Origin: Martelella sp. AD-3 | GTDB taxonomy: Bacteria > Pseudomonadota > Alphaproteobacteria > Rhizobiales > Rhizobiaceae | Length of the DNA: 64,000 bases | Reading direction: 5' to 3' | Assembly (NCBI RefSeq): GCF_001578105.1 | Contig: NZ_CP014275.1 | Coordinates: forward strand, 4,117,001 to 4,181,000 | Part shown: positions 50,076 to 60,727 of the stretch, one piece after another | Layout: each line of letters starts with the position of its first letter | Position numbering within the stretch: the first letter of the stretch is position 1 | Program-made: the position numbers and the translations under genes | Notes under the pieces: model-generated | Databases searched by the model: none | Told to the model about the DNA's origin: nothing | What the model saw: the letters and a program-made list of their open reading frames with translations, nothing else

Positions 50076-51368
50076 ATGACCGCGCTCGGCTTGGACTTCG
50101 GCACGACCAATACCGTGATCGCGCTTCCCGCGGAAGGTGAAGGCGAAACCCGCTCGCTGAGTTTCGATAGCCTGGCGGGCACGACCGACACGATGCGGAC
50201 CTGCCTCTCCTTCATGAAGGACCGCAAAGCCGCCGTCGGCGCGCCGCTTGTCACGGAAGCGGGCGCCGCGGCGATCCGCACGCTGATCGACCACCCCGGC
50301 GAATGCCGTTTCCTGCAGTCGATCAAGACCTATGCGGCAAGTCCGCTATTTACGGAAACCGCCGTGCTTGGCCGCCGACACTCCTTTCCGGACCTGATGG
50401 CGGTGTTTCTTGAAAAACTGATGGTCTATGCGGGCGACGGCTGGCCGGGCGCCGTCAGCCGCGTGGTTGCCGGACGTCCGGTGCGCTTTGCCGGCATCGG
50501 CGCCGACGAGGCGCTTGCGCTCGAGCGCTACAATGACGCGCTCTCACGCTTCGGCTTTCCGGAAATCCGCTTCGTTCTGGAGCCGGTCGCCGCGGCCTGG
50601 TATTTCGCAAACCGGCTGAAGACGGACGCCAATGTTCTAGTCGCCGATTTCGGCGGCGGCACCACCGACTATTCGATCATCCGTTTTTCGAAAAACGCAG
50701 GCAGGCTTTCCGCCGAGCCGCTGTCGCATTCCGGCGTCGGCGTGGCCGGCGACATGTTCGACTACCGCATCATCGACAATGTGGTGAGCCCGATGCTCGG
50801 CAAGGGCACGACCTACAGGAGCTTCGGCAAAAACCTCGACGTGCCGTCGAACTATTACGCGAGCTTCGGCCGCTGGAGCCAGCTCTCGATCTTCAAGACC
50901 ACGCGCGATTTCGCCGACCTGAAGAGCCTGGTGCGGGACGCAAGCGACCCGGACGCGCTCGAGCTCTTCATCGAGCTCATCGAGAACGACGAGGGCTATC
51001 CGCTCTATGAGGCGGTCTCGGCCGCCAAACGGGCGCTCTCGGAGAACGAGGTAGCGGAATTCTTCTTCGCGCCGCTCGGCCGCGACAGCCGCCGCATCGT
51101 GCGCCGGGCCGATTTCGAGGGTTGGATCTCGGGCGAGTTGCGGCAGATGGAGGACGCGCTCGACGAGGCGATCGCGGGGGCAGGCATCGCCGCAACCGAG
51201 ATCGACAAGGTGTTCCTGACCGGCGGCTCCTCCTTCGTGCCGGCCGTCAGGACCATCTTCGAAAACCGCTTCGACAGATCCCGCATCGAAACCGGCGGCG
51301 AGCTCCTGTCCATCGCCCACGGCCTGGCGCTGATCGGCACGGAGGAGAATTTCCCGTGGGCGGCATGA
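50076..51368 (+). CDS. Hsp70-family protein (YegD-like)
   Basis: A 430-residue protein with only the actin/Hsp70 ATPase fold: ALGLDFGTTNTVIALP (phosphate 1), RFVLEPVAAAWYFAN, VLVADFGGGTTDYSIIRF (phosphate 2) and VFLTGGSSFVPAVRTIFE (adenosine). The DnaK substrate-binding domain and lid are absent, as in E. coli YegD. The C-terminal residues (GTEENFPWAA) end soon after the fold. It is preceded by a 140-bp spacer with the pta terminator and appears monocistronic. Exact function is unknown for this group. Confidence 0.9.
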   Translation: MTALGLDFGTTNTVIALPAEGEGETRSLSFDSLAGTTDTMRTCLSFMKDRKAAVGAPLVTEAGAAAIRTLIDHPGECRFLQSIKTYAASPLFTETAVLGRRHSFPDLMAVFLEKLMVYAGDGWPGAVSRVVAGRPVRFAGIGADEALALERYNDALSRFGFPEIRFVLEPVAAAWYFANRLKTDANVLVADFGGGTTDYSIIRFSKNAGRLSAEPLSHSGVGVAGDMFDYRIIDNVVSPMLGKGTTYRSFGKNLDVPSNYYASFGRWSQLSIFKTTRDFADLKSLVRDASDPDALELFIELIENDEGYPLYEAVSAAKRALSENEVAEFFFAPLGRDSRRIVRRADFEGWISGELRQMEDALDEAIAGAGIAATEIDKVFLTGGSSFVPAVRTIFENRFDRSRIETGGELLSIAHGLALIGTEENFPWAA

Positions 51369-51397
51369 GCGCCCGTTCGCCGCGCCTGCGCCCAACG

Positions 51398-51421
51398 AAA
51401 AACCCGGCGCAAAGTCCGGGT
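51398..51421 (-). terminator. Terminator of secB (also between convergent genes)
   Basis: On the minus strand ACCCGG pairs with CCGGGT around an 8-nt loop and is followed by TTTTTC, 27 nt after the secB stop. It may also work weakly for the Hsp70-like gene on the other strand (TCTTTCC). Confidence 0.75.
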
Positions 51422-51447
51422 CTTTCCTGAAGCTCTTGTCCGTCCGC

Positions 51448-51930
51448 TCAGTTGGCGGGTTGCTGAACCTTGGCGCGCGCCTGTTCCTCGGCCATGCGCT
51501 TCTGGAACATCTGCGCGAAGTCGATCGGGTCGACCAGCAGCGGCGGATAGCCGCCATTGCGGGTGGCGTCCGCCACGATCTGGCGGGCAAAAGGGAAGAG
51601 CAGGCGCGGGCATTCGATGAACAGCATCGGCAGCACGTGTTCCTTGGGGAAGTTCGCCACCCGGAAGACGCCGCCATAGACCAGCTCGCACAGGAACAGC
51701 GTCTTGTCTTTGGCCTTGGCCTCGGCCTTCAGCGACAAGAGAACATCGTAATTGTCCTCGCCGAGCGGATTGGCGTTGACATTGACACTGATGTTGATGT
51801 TCGGCTGGCCTTCGCGCTTCTGCAGCGAAGCCGGGGCGCCGGGATTTTCGAAGGAAAGATCCTTGATGTACTGCGTCAGAATGCTGAGCGACGGGCTCTG
51901 CTTCTTCTCAGCGCCGTTTTCCTCTGCCAT
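51448..51930 (-). CDS. secB: Protein-export chaperone SecB
   Basis: SecB is a cytoplasmic tetrameric chaperone that keeps precursor proteins unfolded and hands them to SecA. The 160-residue protein shows the family core: [50 protein letters not shown] and [20 protein letters not shown], with a short acidic/Gln-rich N-terminus. Length is normal for alphaproteobacteria. The secB-fxsA-Tim44-Smr-gyrB order is the usual origin-proximal neighbourhood in rhizobia. Confidence 0.97.
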   Translation of the reverse strand: MAEENGAEKKQSPSLSILTQYIKDLSFENPGAPASLQKREGQPNINISVNVNANPLGEDNYDVLLSLKAEAKAKDKTLFLCELVYGGVFRVANFPKEHVLPMLFIECPRLLFPFARQIVADATRNGGYPPLLVDPIDFAQMFQKRMAEEQARAKVQQPAN

Positions 51931-52095
51931 TTCGCGTCCTTTCGAGTGGTCAATTTGGATTGCCAGTTAGCATTTAGGGCGCAAGCGCACAACCCTTGGC
52001 CACCGCTGTAGCGCCCGCCACGCAAGGCCCGCGACCGAAAGCGCAGGTTTTTCGACCGCCAGCAGCGGCGCGGCTGCGCAGCGATGCCCGCGCGC

Positions 52096-52656
52096 CTAGC
52101 GGTCCTTACCATCTCGCTTGTCGTCGTCGGAGCGATCGTCGTCCAGCCTGTCGCGTTCCGCCCACGGTGAGTTCGGGTCGGAGGCGCCGGAGGAAAAGTC
52201 CTCTGCATCGAGGTCGACCACGGTCGGCCCTCGCCCGCCCGGCTTGCGCGGACCGCCGGGACCGCCCGGTCCGGGTCCGGCGCGGAAGAAGCCGGAGCCC
52301 TGCGAGACCACGACCATGTTCCTGCTGATCCGCCGCCAGACGAAATCCCTGAAGGGCGGGATGAAGAGCAGAAAACCGATGATGTCGGTGACGAAGCCGG
52401 GAATGAGCAACAGGATGCCGGCAAGCACGATCATCGCGCCATGCACCATTTCGCGGCCCGGATCGCCGCCGTCGCGCACATCCGTCTGCAGCCGTTGCAG
52501 CACGGAGAAGCCCTGCACGCGCAGAAGGATCGCGCCGATCACGGCGGTCAGGACAATCAGGCCCAGCGTCGGAAACAGGCCGATGGCCCGCCCGACGATG
52601 ATGAATCCGGCGATTTCCACGAAGGGGAAGAGAATGATGGCAATCAGAAGCGGCAA
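52096..52656 (-). CDS. fxsA: FxsA family membrane protein
   Basis: A 186-residue protein with an FxsA domain at the N-terminus: MPLLIAIILFPFVEIAGFI, then LFPTLGLIVLTAVIGAILL and the VQGFSVLQRLQTDVRDGGDP linker, MVHGAMIVLAGILLLIPGF and VTDIIGFLLFIPPFRDFV. Three to four membrane segments are followed by a disordered tail rich in Gly, Pro and charged residues (SQGSGFFRAGPGPGGPGGPR). The E. coli relative affects phage exclusion; the general role is not known. Confidence 0.92.
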   Translation of the reverse strand: MPLLIAIILFPFVEIAGFIIVGRAIGLFPTLGLIVLTAVIGAILLRVQGFSVLQRLQTDVRDGGDPGREMVHGAMIVLAGILLLIPGFVTDIIGFLLFIPPFRDFVWRRISRNMVVVSQGSGFFRAGPGPGGPGGPRKPGGRGPTVVDLDAEDFSSGASDPNSPWAERDRLDDDRSDDDKRDGKDR

Positions 52657-52797
52657 ATCGGTTTCCTGTTCGGTCCGTCTTCGTTTATGATCATGACGAA
52701 ATGAACGCCTTCCGACGAAGTGTTACATTTGAATCATGGCCCTGTGAAGTCTATATGGGGATTGGAAACAACAGGGAAAACGGCGGTTAGCACCAAA

Positions 52798-53499
52798 ATG
52801 GGCACAAGCGATCTGATTACACTCTTCTTCCTGATTGCTGCGGTGGTGATTTTTTTCCAGCTCCGCAATGTTCTGGGCCGCCGCACCGGCAATGAGAAAC
52901 CACGCTACGAGCAGAGCCCGGTTCGCTCGCGCACCGAAGCGGCGGAAGCTGCACGGCAGGACGGCAACGTGATCACGCTGCCCGGCGCGGAAAAGGACAA
53001 CAAGACGGACCGGCTCGCCGCCGTCGACAAGATCGCGCCGGCGGGCACCGAGGCGAACAAGGGCCTGAAGGAAATTGTCGAGGCCGATCCGCAATTCGAG
53101 CCGACCGCCTTCATGAAGGGCGCGAACGCGGCCTATGAGATGATTGTCATGGCCTTTGCCGATGGCGATCGCCGCACGCTGAAGGGCCTCCTGTCGAAGG
53201 AGGTCTATGAGGGCTTCAACGCCGCCATCAGCGAGCGCGAGGCGAACGGCGAATCCGTCAAGGCGAGCTTTGTCGGCATCGAGAAGGCCGAGATCACGGA
53301 AGCGGAGGTCGACAAGACCGAGGCCCGGATCACGCTCCGGATCGTCAGCCAGATGATTTCCGCGACCTATGGCAAGGACGGCGAGATCGTCGATGGCGAT
53401 GCCGAGCAGATTGCCGAGATCCGGGATCTGTGGACCTTCGCGCGCGACACGCGGGCGCGCGATCCGAACTGGAAGCTGATCGCCACCGCGTCCGAATAG
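52798..53499 (+). CDS. Tim44/TimA family protein
   Basis: A 233-residue protein: an N-terminal membrane anchor (DLITLFFLIAAVVIFFQL, residues 5-22), a charged low-complexity linker, and a C-terminal Tim44-like domain (FMKGANAAYEMIVMAFADGD, LKGLLSKEVYEGFNAAISER, DLWTFARDTRARDPNWKLIA). The start at MGTSDLITLFF was chosen because homology begins there. It is divergent from fxsA and leads the Smr-XRE direction. Alphaproteobacterial members are related to the mitochondrial import motor subunit; here it is probably a membrane-associated adaptor. Confidence 0.9.
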   Translation: MGTSDLITLFFLIAAVVIFFQLRNVLGRRTGNEKPRYEQSPVRSRTEAAEAARQDGNVITLPGAEKDNKTDRLAAVDKIAPAGTEANKGLKEIVEADPQFEPTAFMKGANAAYEMIVMAFADGDRRTLKGLLSKEVYEGFNAAISEREANGESVKASFVGIEKAEITEAEVDKTEARITLRIVSQMISATYGKDGEIVDGDAEQIAEIRDLWTFARDTRARDPNWKLIATASE

Positions 53500-53565
53500 G
53501 CCGAGCATTGTCTGACGAGAGCGGCGTTTCGGCGCCGCTTCTTCTTGCCGGGAGTTTCTTTCAAG

Positions 53566-54159
53566 ATGAGCCGCCGGAAGCTCTCCGCAGAAGAACGGGA
53601 CTTGTGGATGAAGGTCGCGCGAACGGCCCGCCCGCTTCCCGGCAAGAAACTGGAAAAGCCCGCTTCCGGCCCGGAAAGTTTTTCCGACCTGATGAATGGC
53701 ATAGCCGCCGAGGGCAAGAAGACCGACACGGGAAAGACCAGCGTCTCGCCGCTGGCGCTGCCGAAAAAGCCGGAAGGGGAGAAGCCCCGCAGGCACCATC
53801 CGCTGGAGCGGCCGGTCAAGCGCAAGCTGGCGAGCGGGCGGCTTGCAATCGATGCCAGGATAGACCTGCACGGCCTGTTCCAGGACGAGGCGCATGCCCT
53901 GCTTCTGGCCTTCCTGCGCCGCGCACATGAGAGGGGACACCGCCATATCCTCGTTATCACCGGCAAGGGCGGGTCGATCGGCAGCGACGGGGCGCTGAAG
54001 CGGGCGGTGCCGATCTGGTTCTCGCTGCCGGATTTTCGGTCGCTGATCTCGTCCTACGAGACGGCGGCCCGTCAGCATGGCGGCGAGGGCGCGCTTTACG
54101 TGCGCCTTGCCCGAAGGAAGGGACACGACCATGACGCCGTTCGGAGAAGCCGTTCGTAA
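53566..54159 (+). CDS. Smr/MutS2-domain protein
   Basis: A 197-residue protein. The N-terminal 90 residues are charged and poorly ordered (MSRRKLSAEERDLWMKVA). The C-terminal Smr domain has the family motifs RIDLHGLFQDEAHALLLAFL (DLHG) and ILVITGKGGSIGSDGALKRA (TGKG), then GGEGALYVRLARRK (GGxGALYVxLRR). Smr domains bind or nick nucleic acids. It begins 66 nt after the Tim44-like gene and overlaps the XRE gene by 29 nt. In related genomes a murein transglycosylase gene (mltA) usually sits between the two; it is absent here. Confidence 0.92.
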   Translation: MSRRKLSAEERDLWMKVARTARPLPGKKLEKPASGPESFSDLMNGIAAEGKKTDTGKTSVSPLALPKKPEGEKPRRHHPLERPVKRKLASGRLAIDARIDLHGLFQDEAHALLLAFLRRAHERGHRHILVITGKGGSIGSDGALKRAVPIWFSLPDFRSLISSYETAARQHGGEGALYVRLARRKGHDHDAVRRSRS

Positions 54160-54493
54160 GCTGAGGGCAGAGCGCGGCGTTTCGCAGAAAGAGATGGCCG
54201 AAGCCATCGGCGTTTCGGCGGCCTATCTCTCCGCGCTTGAGCATGGCCGGCGCGGCAAGCCAAGTTTCGACTTTCTCCAGCGCGTGGCCGGCTATTTTCA
54301 TATTATCTGGGACGATGCCGAGGCGTTGTTCGCCATCGCCGACCAGTCCGATCCGCGCGTCGTGATCGACACGGCAGGCCTCTCGGCCGCCCACACCGCC
54401 TTTGCCAACCGCCTGTCGCGCATCATCGGACAGCTCGACGAAGAAGCGATCGGCGAACTCGACGGCCTGCTCGACCGGAGACTTGGCCGCTGA
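54131..54493 (+). CDS. XRE-family transcriptional regulator
   Basis: A 120-residue protein with an N-terminal helix-turn-helix: FGEAVRKLRAERGVSQKEMA, EAIGVSAAYLSALEHGRRGK and SFDFLQRVAGYFHIIWDDAE, followed by a short helical tail that ends LDEEAIGELDGLLDRRLGR. The gene overlaps the Smr gene by 29 nt, so it is coupled to it. This regulator is conserved between smr and gyrB in rhizobia; targets are unknown to me. Confidence 0.93.
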   Translation: MTPFGEAVRKLRAERGVSQKEMAEAIGVSAAYLSALEHGRRGKPSFDFLQRVAGYFHIIWDDAEALFAIADQSDPRVVIDTAGLSAAHTAFANRLSRIIGQLDEEAIGELDGLLDRRLGR

Positions 54494-54570
54494 CGCCTCA
54501 AAAGTGACGATCTTCACGAAATTTGAGGGAGATCAAAGAAGTGCCGGCACGGTTTTACTACGGTGAAACT

Positions 54571-54651
54571 GCATTCGGGGCCTCGATACAGCTTCTGGCC
54601 AAGAGGTTCTCTGCATCCGGCCCTGCAAGACTTGTATGGGGCCTCGAATGC
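54571..54651 (+). ncRNA. Candidate structured RNA upstream of a small ORF and gyrB
   Basis: GCATTCGGGGCC (54571-54582) can pair with GGCCTCGAATGC (54640-54651) with one mismatch, and ATACA just inside (54586-54590) pairs with TGTAT (54633-54637). This gives a long interrupted stem of about 16 pairs around a 42-nt apical part that has its own GGCC/GGCC pairing. The 218-bp gap after the XRE gene contains no other convincing gene. It could be an independent sRNA or a 5' leader of the small ORF. I cannot match it to a known RNA family. Confidence 0.4.
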
Positions 54652-54711
54652 GAAGACGTTTCCCGCCGGTAAGCGCCTCCCGAACATTGCAAGCATTCCA
54701 TGGAGAAGGTC

Positions 54712-54918
54712 ATGGCCCCGACGGCCGCCCATTCCAATCGCGTCCGCAGCACTGCGGCCAATATTCCCTCGACCAACCAGATCATCCGCGAAAGCTATCT
54801 CTACCTTCACTGGAACGGCATCCTGACACAGGACAGGGCCGAGCACGAGATGGCCACCTTTGCCGATGCAGCGCTGATCGAGCCCAACGAACGCTGGACC
54901 CGGCGCAAGACGGGTTGA
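54712..54918 (+). CDS. Small protein of unknown function
   Basis: A 68-residue frame, MAPTAAHSNRVRSTAANIPS onwards, with NQIIRESYLYLHWNGILTQD and HEMATFADAALIEPNERWTR. It starts 3-4 nt after GGAGAAGG (an ATG 12 nt upstream lies inside the site). A strong terminator lies 40 nt after its stop, which supports a real gene with its own transcript. No membrane segment. I do not recognise a family. It fills the gap between the XRE gene and gyrB. Confidence 0.6.
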   Translation: MAPTAAHSNRVRSTAANIPSTNQIIRESYLYLHWNGILTQDRAEHEMATFADAALIEPNERWTRRKTG

Positions 54919-54957
54919 ACGCGTCCCGATCGCGCAAACAGACCGATTCTCGCATTC

Positions 54958-54994
54958 CAGGCGGCGCTCGACCGGAGCGCCGCCTGTTTTTTTT
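54958..54994 (+). terminator. Strong rho-independent terminator upstream of gyrB
   Basis: CAGGCGGCGCTC pairs perfectly with GAGCGCCGCCTG around a 5-nt loop and is followed by eight T residues. It isolates gyrB from the genes before it. Confidence 0.95.
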
Positions 54995-55175
54995 GGCATG
55001 ACGGCAAGGCCGCTTGCCCAGGACGCCGCCCCCTCGTTGAAACGGTCTAGGTTTATCCCCAATTAGGCTGTAAAAGGGGCCGCAGTGATTTGAGCGGAAA
55101 CGGCTTTTCCCCTAAGCTCGGCGCTTGAAAAAGCAGTGATTCGGCGGCGTTTTGCGGGACCCGCCCGACCCCTGA

Positions 55176-57632
<2,457 letters not shown>

Positions 57633-57680
57633 TCGGGGCAACTGTTTTATCGGGCGCAACCCATCGCTTCACTCTGCGTC

Positions 57681-57703
57681 ATCCTCGGGCTTGACCCGAG
57701 GAT
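57681..57703 (+). repeat. Short palindromic repeat behind gyrB
   Basis: ATCCTCGGG-CTTGA-CCCGAGGAT is a perfect 9-bp stem-loop 48 nt after the gyrB stop. The surrounding sequence (CGTCATCCTCGGGCTTGACC) is a widespread intergenic repeat in Rhizobiales and relatives and may help end the gyrB message. Confidence 0.6.
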
Positions 57704-57763
57704 CCAGGCGACATGTCGCAGGCCCTGGCGACGCCGGAGCAATGTGCGGATTACCGCCAGTCA

Positions 57764-57896
57764 ATCTCCCCCTTGAGGGGGAGATGTCGCGAAAGCGACA
57801 GAGGGGGGTAGCAGACCCCTCTGTCGCTTTGCCGACTTGCAGGTTTTTCACCCCTCTCTGCTCCTCTCGGGGCATCTCCCCCTCAAGGGGGGAGAT
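57764..57896. repeat. Large palindromic (MITE-like) repeat between gyrB and the hydratase operon
   Basis: Outer arms ATCTCCCCCTTGAGGGGGAG on the left and, on the other strand, ATCTCCCCCCTTGAGGGGGA on the right enclose the element. Inside it, AAAGCGACAGAGGGG (57792-57806) pairs perfectly over 15 bp with CCCCTCTGTCGCTTT (57816-57830) around a 9-nt loop. The right half repeats the pattern less perfectly. It lies between two convergent genes and probably stops both transcripts. No protein-coding gene is credible in 57633-57962. Confidence 0.75.
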
Positions 57897-57962
57897 CGGT
57901 TTTCGGCAGAGTTCTCGCACAAGGCGAGCAGGGTTTTCTCACACGGCGGAGCGGCGGCCGCG

Positions 57963-59627
57963 TCACCCCTCAAGCGGCAAATACCCGACGTTTCCGCGTT
58001 CAGCCGCCGCCTCTGCAAGCTCATACCCCGCATCCGCATAGCGGATGATCCCCAGCGACGTATCGTTGGTGAGCGCATGCTCCAGCCGCTCGGCGCCCTC
58101 GGCCGTGCCGTCGGCGATAATGGTGACGCCGGCGCTGGTCATATAGCCGGCATAGCCGCCGCCGCCGGAATGGATGACGACGAGATCGGCCATCGAGGCG
58201 CACATGGTCATGGCGTTGATCAGCGGCCAGTCTGCGATCGCGTCGGACCCGTCCGTCATGTTCTCGGTCATGATGTTCGGATGGGCCATGGCGCCGGCAT
58301 CGAGGTGATCGCGGGAGAAGGCGACGGGTCCCGCAAGTTCGCCCTTCGCCACCAGTTCGTTGACCGCGACCGCCAGCCGTGTGCGCTCGCCATGGCCGAG
58401 CCAGGCGATGCGAGCGGGAAGCCCCTCGAAAGGCACGTTTTCACGGGCGAGCCGGATCCAGTTGGTGACGATGAAATTGTCGGGAAACATCTCCAGCACA
58501 AGGTCGTCGATGCGGGCGATATCGCTTGCCTCGCCCGAAAGCGCCATCCAGCGGAACGGCCCGATGGCTTCGCAAAACAGCGGCCGTAGATAAGCCTCTG
58601 TGAAGATCGGAATATCGAAGGCGTTGGCCACGCCGCCCTCGCGCGCCTGGGTGCGGATCAGATTGCCGTTGTCGAATACCTCCGCGCCCTTTTGCTGGAA
58701 TGTCAGCATGGCGCGAACGTGATCGGCGATCGAGGCGCGGCTTGCGGCCATCAGCTGCGCCGGGCCTTCCTCGCGCAGACGTTTCACGTCCGCCAGGCTC
58801 ATGCCCTTCGGCACATAGCCATAGATGAGATCGTGCGCCGAGGTCTGATCGGTGACGATATCCGGCGTGATGCCGCGCCGGGCGATCTCGGGATAAATAT
58901 CGGCGGCATTGCCGACGAGGCCGACGGAGACCGCCTTCTTCGCCGCCACCGCCGCGTTGATCATCTGAAGCGCGGCATCAAGGTCCGGCGCAATCTCGTC
59001 AAGGAAGCCGATTTCATGACGTTTTTTCGCCCGCTCGGCATCGATATCGACCACCAGGATGGCAGCGCCCGCCATGCGACCGGCAAGCGGCTGGGCGCCG
59101 CCCATGCCGCCGAGCCCCGCCGTCAGAATGAAACGGCCGGCCAGCGAACCGTCGAAGCGCTTTTCGGCAATCCGCATGAAGATTTCATAGGTGCCCTGGA
59201 TGACGCCTTGCGAGCCGATATACTGCCAGGCGCCGGCCGTCAGCCCGCCCCAGCAGATCAGCCCCTTGCGCTCCAGTTCGTAGAACACATCCGCCTTCGC
59301 CCACTGGCCGACGATATTGCAGTTCGCCATGATGACGAGCGGCGCTTTCGCGTGGGTCTTCAACAGGCCGACCGGCTTGCCGGACTGGATGACGAGCGTC
59401 TGGTTCTCGTCCATTTCCAGCAGCGTTTTCACGATCATCGCATGGGACGGCCAGTTGCGCGCGGCCTTGCCGAGGGCGGCGTAGACCACAAGATTGTCGG
59501 GGTCCTCGCCCACGGAGAGCACGTTTTCCATCAACCTGAGCAGCGCTTCCTGCCGCCAACCCTTTGCACGGACTTCAGGCCCGCCGGGAATCGGAAAATT
59601 CGGATGGCGCGGATTGTCTTTCGGCAT
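57963..59627 (-). CDS. Urocanate hydratase-family protein, probably thiourocanate hydratase
   Basis: The 554-residue protein adds water to urocanate-like imidazole acrylates using tightly bound NAD+. Family landmarks are LVVYAALGKAARNWPSHAMI, VIQSGKPVGLLKTH, ILTAGLGGMGGAQPLAGRMA (NAD+ site), DIVTDQTSAHDLIYGYVP and FCEAIGPFRWMALSG. The active-site loop near residues 485-500 reads IHSGGGGYAGYMTSAG, whereas histidine-pathway HutU has HHGGGVGMGFSQHSG, so the substrate pocket differs. No hutH, hutI or hutG is nearby; the partners are desulfurase, hydantoinase and carbamoylase. A thiourocanate-type substrate is therefore inferred. GAGGAGG precedes the ATG. Last gene of the operon. Confidence 0.85.
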   Translation of the reverse strand: MPKDNPRHPNFPIPGGPEVRAKGWRQEALLRLMENVLSVGEDPDNLVVYAALGKAARNWPSHAMIVKTLLEMDENQTLVIQSGKPVGLLKTHAKAPLVIMANCNIVGQWAKADVFYELERKGLICWGGLTAGAWQYIGSQGVIQGTYEIFMRIAEKRFDGSLAGRFILTAGLGGMGGAQPLAGRMAGAAILVVDIDAERAKKRHEIGFLDEIAPDLDAALQMINAAVAAKKAVSVGLVGNAADIYPEIARRGITPDIVTDQTSAHDLIYGYVPKGMSLADVKRLREEGPAQLMAASRASIADHVRAMLTFQQKGAEVFDNGNLIRTQAREGGVANAFDIPIFTEAYLRPLFCEAIGPFRWMALSGEASDIARIDDLVLEMFPDNFIVTNWIRLARENVPFEGLPARIAWLGHGERTRLAVAVNELVAKGELAGPVAFSRDHLDAGAMAHPNIMTENMTDGSDAIADWPLINAMTMCASMADLVVIHSGGGGYAGYMTSAGVTIIADGTAEGAERLEHALTNDTSLGIIRYADAGYELAEAAAERGNVGYLPLEG

Positions 59628-59637
59628 GGTTTCCTCC

Positions 59638-60726
59638 TCAGGCCAGCGCGTAATCGGCGATCGAGATGCCGAGCGCCTTTTCCACCACCGGATAGACGGC
59701 GGGATCTTTCACGCTGGACGAAAGCGGAATGACCGTCTTCGGCACATGCAGGACAAAGATGGTCATGCCCTCTTGCAGCTGGCCGACGCTCAGCGGTTCG
59801 CCCTCCGGCGAGAGCGTGGTGATGACATCGGGAAAGGTCGCGATCCGATTGCCGCCGGCATCCTCGACCGCCATGTATTCGTTCATCACATGCAGCACCA
59901 TCGCCCTGTCGCCCGAGCCGACGGTGACCGTGCCGACATCGAAGGCCTCATTGGTATAGACCACAGCCTTCTTCGTCACCTTGCCCTCGGTCAGGATCGC
60001 GCCATTGGTGGTTTTCACAATCGCATCGATCACGGCCGATCCGCCCTTGGCCTCCGCCGCGATGATCGCCTCGCCGAGCGCCAGCGCCATCGAGATGCCA
60101 CCGAGCGCCGCATTCACCTTCACATAGGATGCCCTGAGCGGATTGCGACAGGAGGCGATGAAGCCGCCGGACTGGTCGGCTGCGGTTCTGAGCACCGGCG
60201 AGATCTTCGCCGTCGCGCCCTTGACCACCAGTTCGATATAGCGGTTTTCGGCGCGGTTGCCGCCGACGGCGGTCTGGATCATCCGCTCCGGCGAGCTCGC
60301 CATGCCGATCGCACCCATGTCACCGGTCGGATGCGCGCGGATATCGCCGACGGCGTCGACCACCTTGGTGCCGAGCACGGCGGACGGCAGCCAGCCGTTC
60401 AGCGTCGAGGATTTGCCGTTCTGGCCAACGATCAGGCCCGAGAGTTTTTCGCCGAGCGCATTCTGCAGCAATTCGGCAGCCTTGATATAGTCGATGCCCT
60501 GCATTTCCCACGGCGTGGTGGAAGCCGGCGCGCCGATGGCGGCTGCGGTCGCCACCCAGTCGTCATCGGAGAGTTCCTCCACCGAAACCAGTTCCGGCTT
60601 GCCGACATTGACGGCGGCATAGCCGAGCATGCGGCCATGATCGGCCCATCCGCCGCCGCCTGCGGCATAGACCGAGCCGCCCTTGACGGCGGGTTCCACA
60701 TCTTTGGTCGTCAGGATACGGCCCAT
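59638..60726 (-). CDS. DUF917 / S-methyl-thiohydantoin desulfurase-family protein
   Basis: A 362-residue protein with the DUF917 layout: N-terminal GRILTTKDVEPAVKGGSVYA, AAGGGGWADHGRMLG, PELVSVEELSDDDWVATAAA, IGAPASTTPWEM, and a C-terminal half containing VVKGATAKISPVLRTAADQS and VLHVMNEYMAVEDAGGNRIA. Members of this family remove sulfur from the thiohydantoin formed in ergothioneine breakdown; others sit in hydantoin operons with no assigned role. It starts 1 nt after the carbamoylase stop and ends 10 nt before the hydratase, so it is central to this operon. Family is clear; the desulfurase activity is inferred. Confidence 0.85.
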   Translation of the reverse strand: MGRILTTKDVEPAVKGGSVYAAGGGGWADHGRMLGYAAVNVGKPELVSVEELSDDDWVATAAAIGAPASTTPWEMQGIDYIKAAELLQNALGEKLSGLIVGQNGKSSTLNGWLPSAVLGTKVVDAVGDIRAHPTGDMGAIGMASSPERMIQTAVGGNRAENRYIELVVKGATAKISPVLRTAADQSGGFIASCRNPLRASYVKVNAALGGISMALALGEAIIAAEAKGGSAVIDAIVKTTNGAILTEGKVTKKAVVYTNEAFDVGTVTVGSGDRAMVLHVMNEYMAVEDAGGNRIATFPDVITTLSPEGEPLSVGQLQEGMTIFVLHVPKTVIPLSSSVKDPAVYPVVEKALGISIADYALA

Positions 60727-60727
60727 C

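Noticed and set aside
57764..57896. Possible CRISPR-like repeat array
   Set aside because: The repeats are inverted arms of one palindrome, not direct repeats with spacers, and no cas genes are near.
57669..58041. Small open frames in the gyrB 3' spacer
   Set aside because: They are made of the palindromic repeats and translate to repetitive Ser/Arg/Gly sequence.
57963..59627. Ordinary histidine-utilisation hutU
   Set aside because: The active-site loop differs from HutU and no hutH, hutI, hutG or hutC gene is present; the partner enzymes act on thiohydantoin/hydantoin chemistry.
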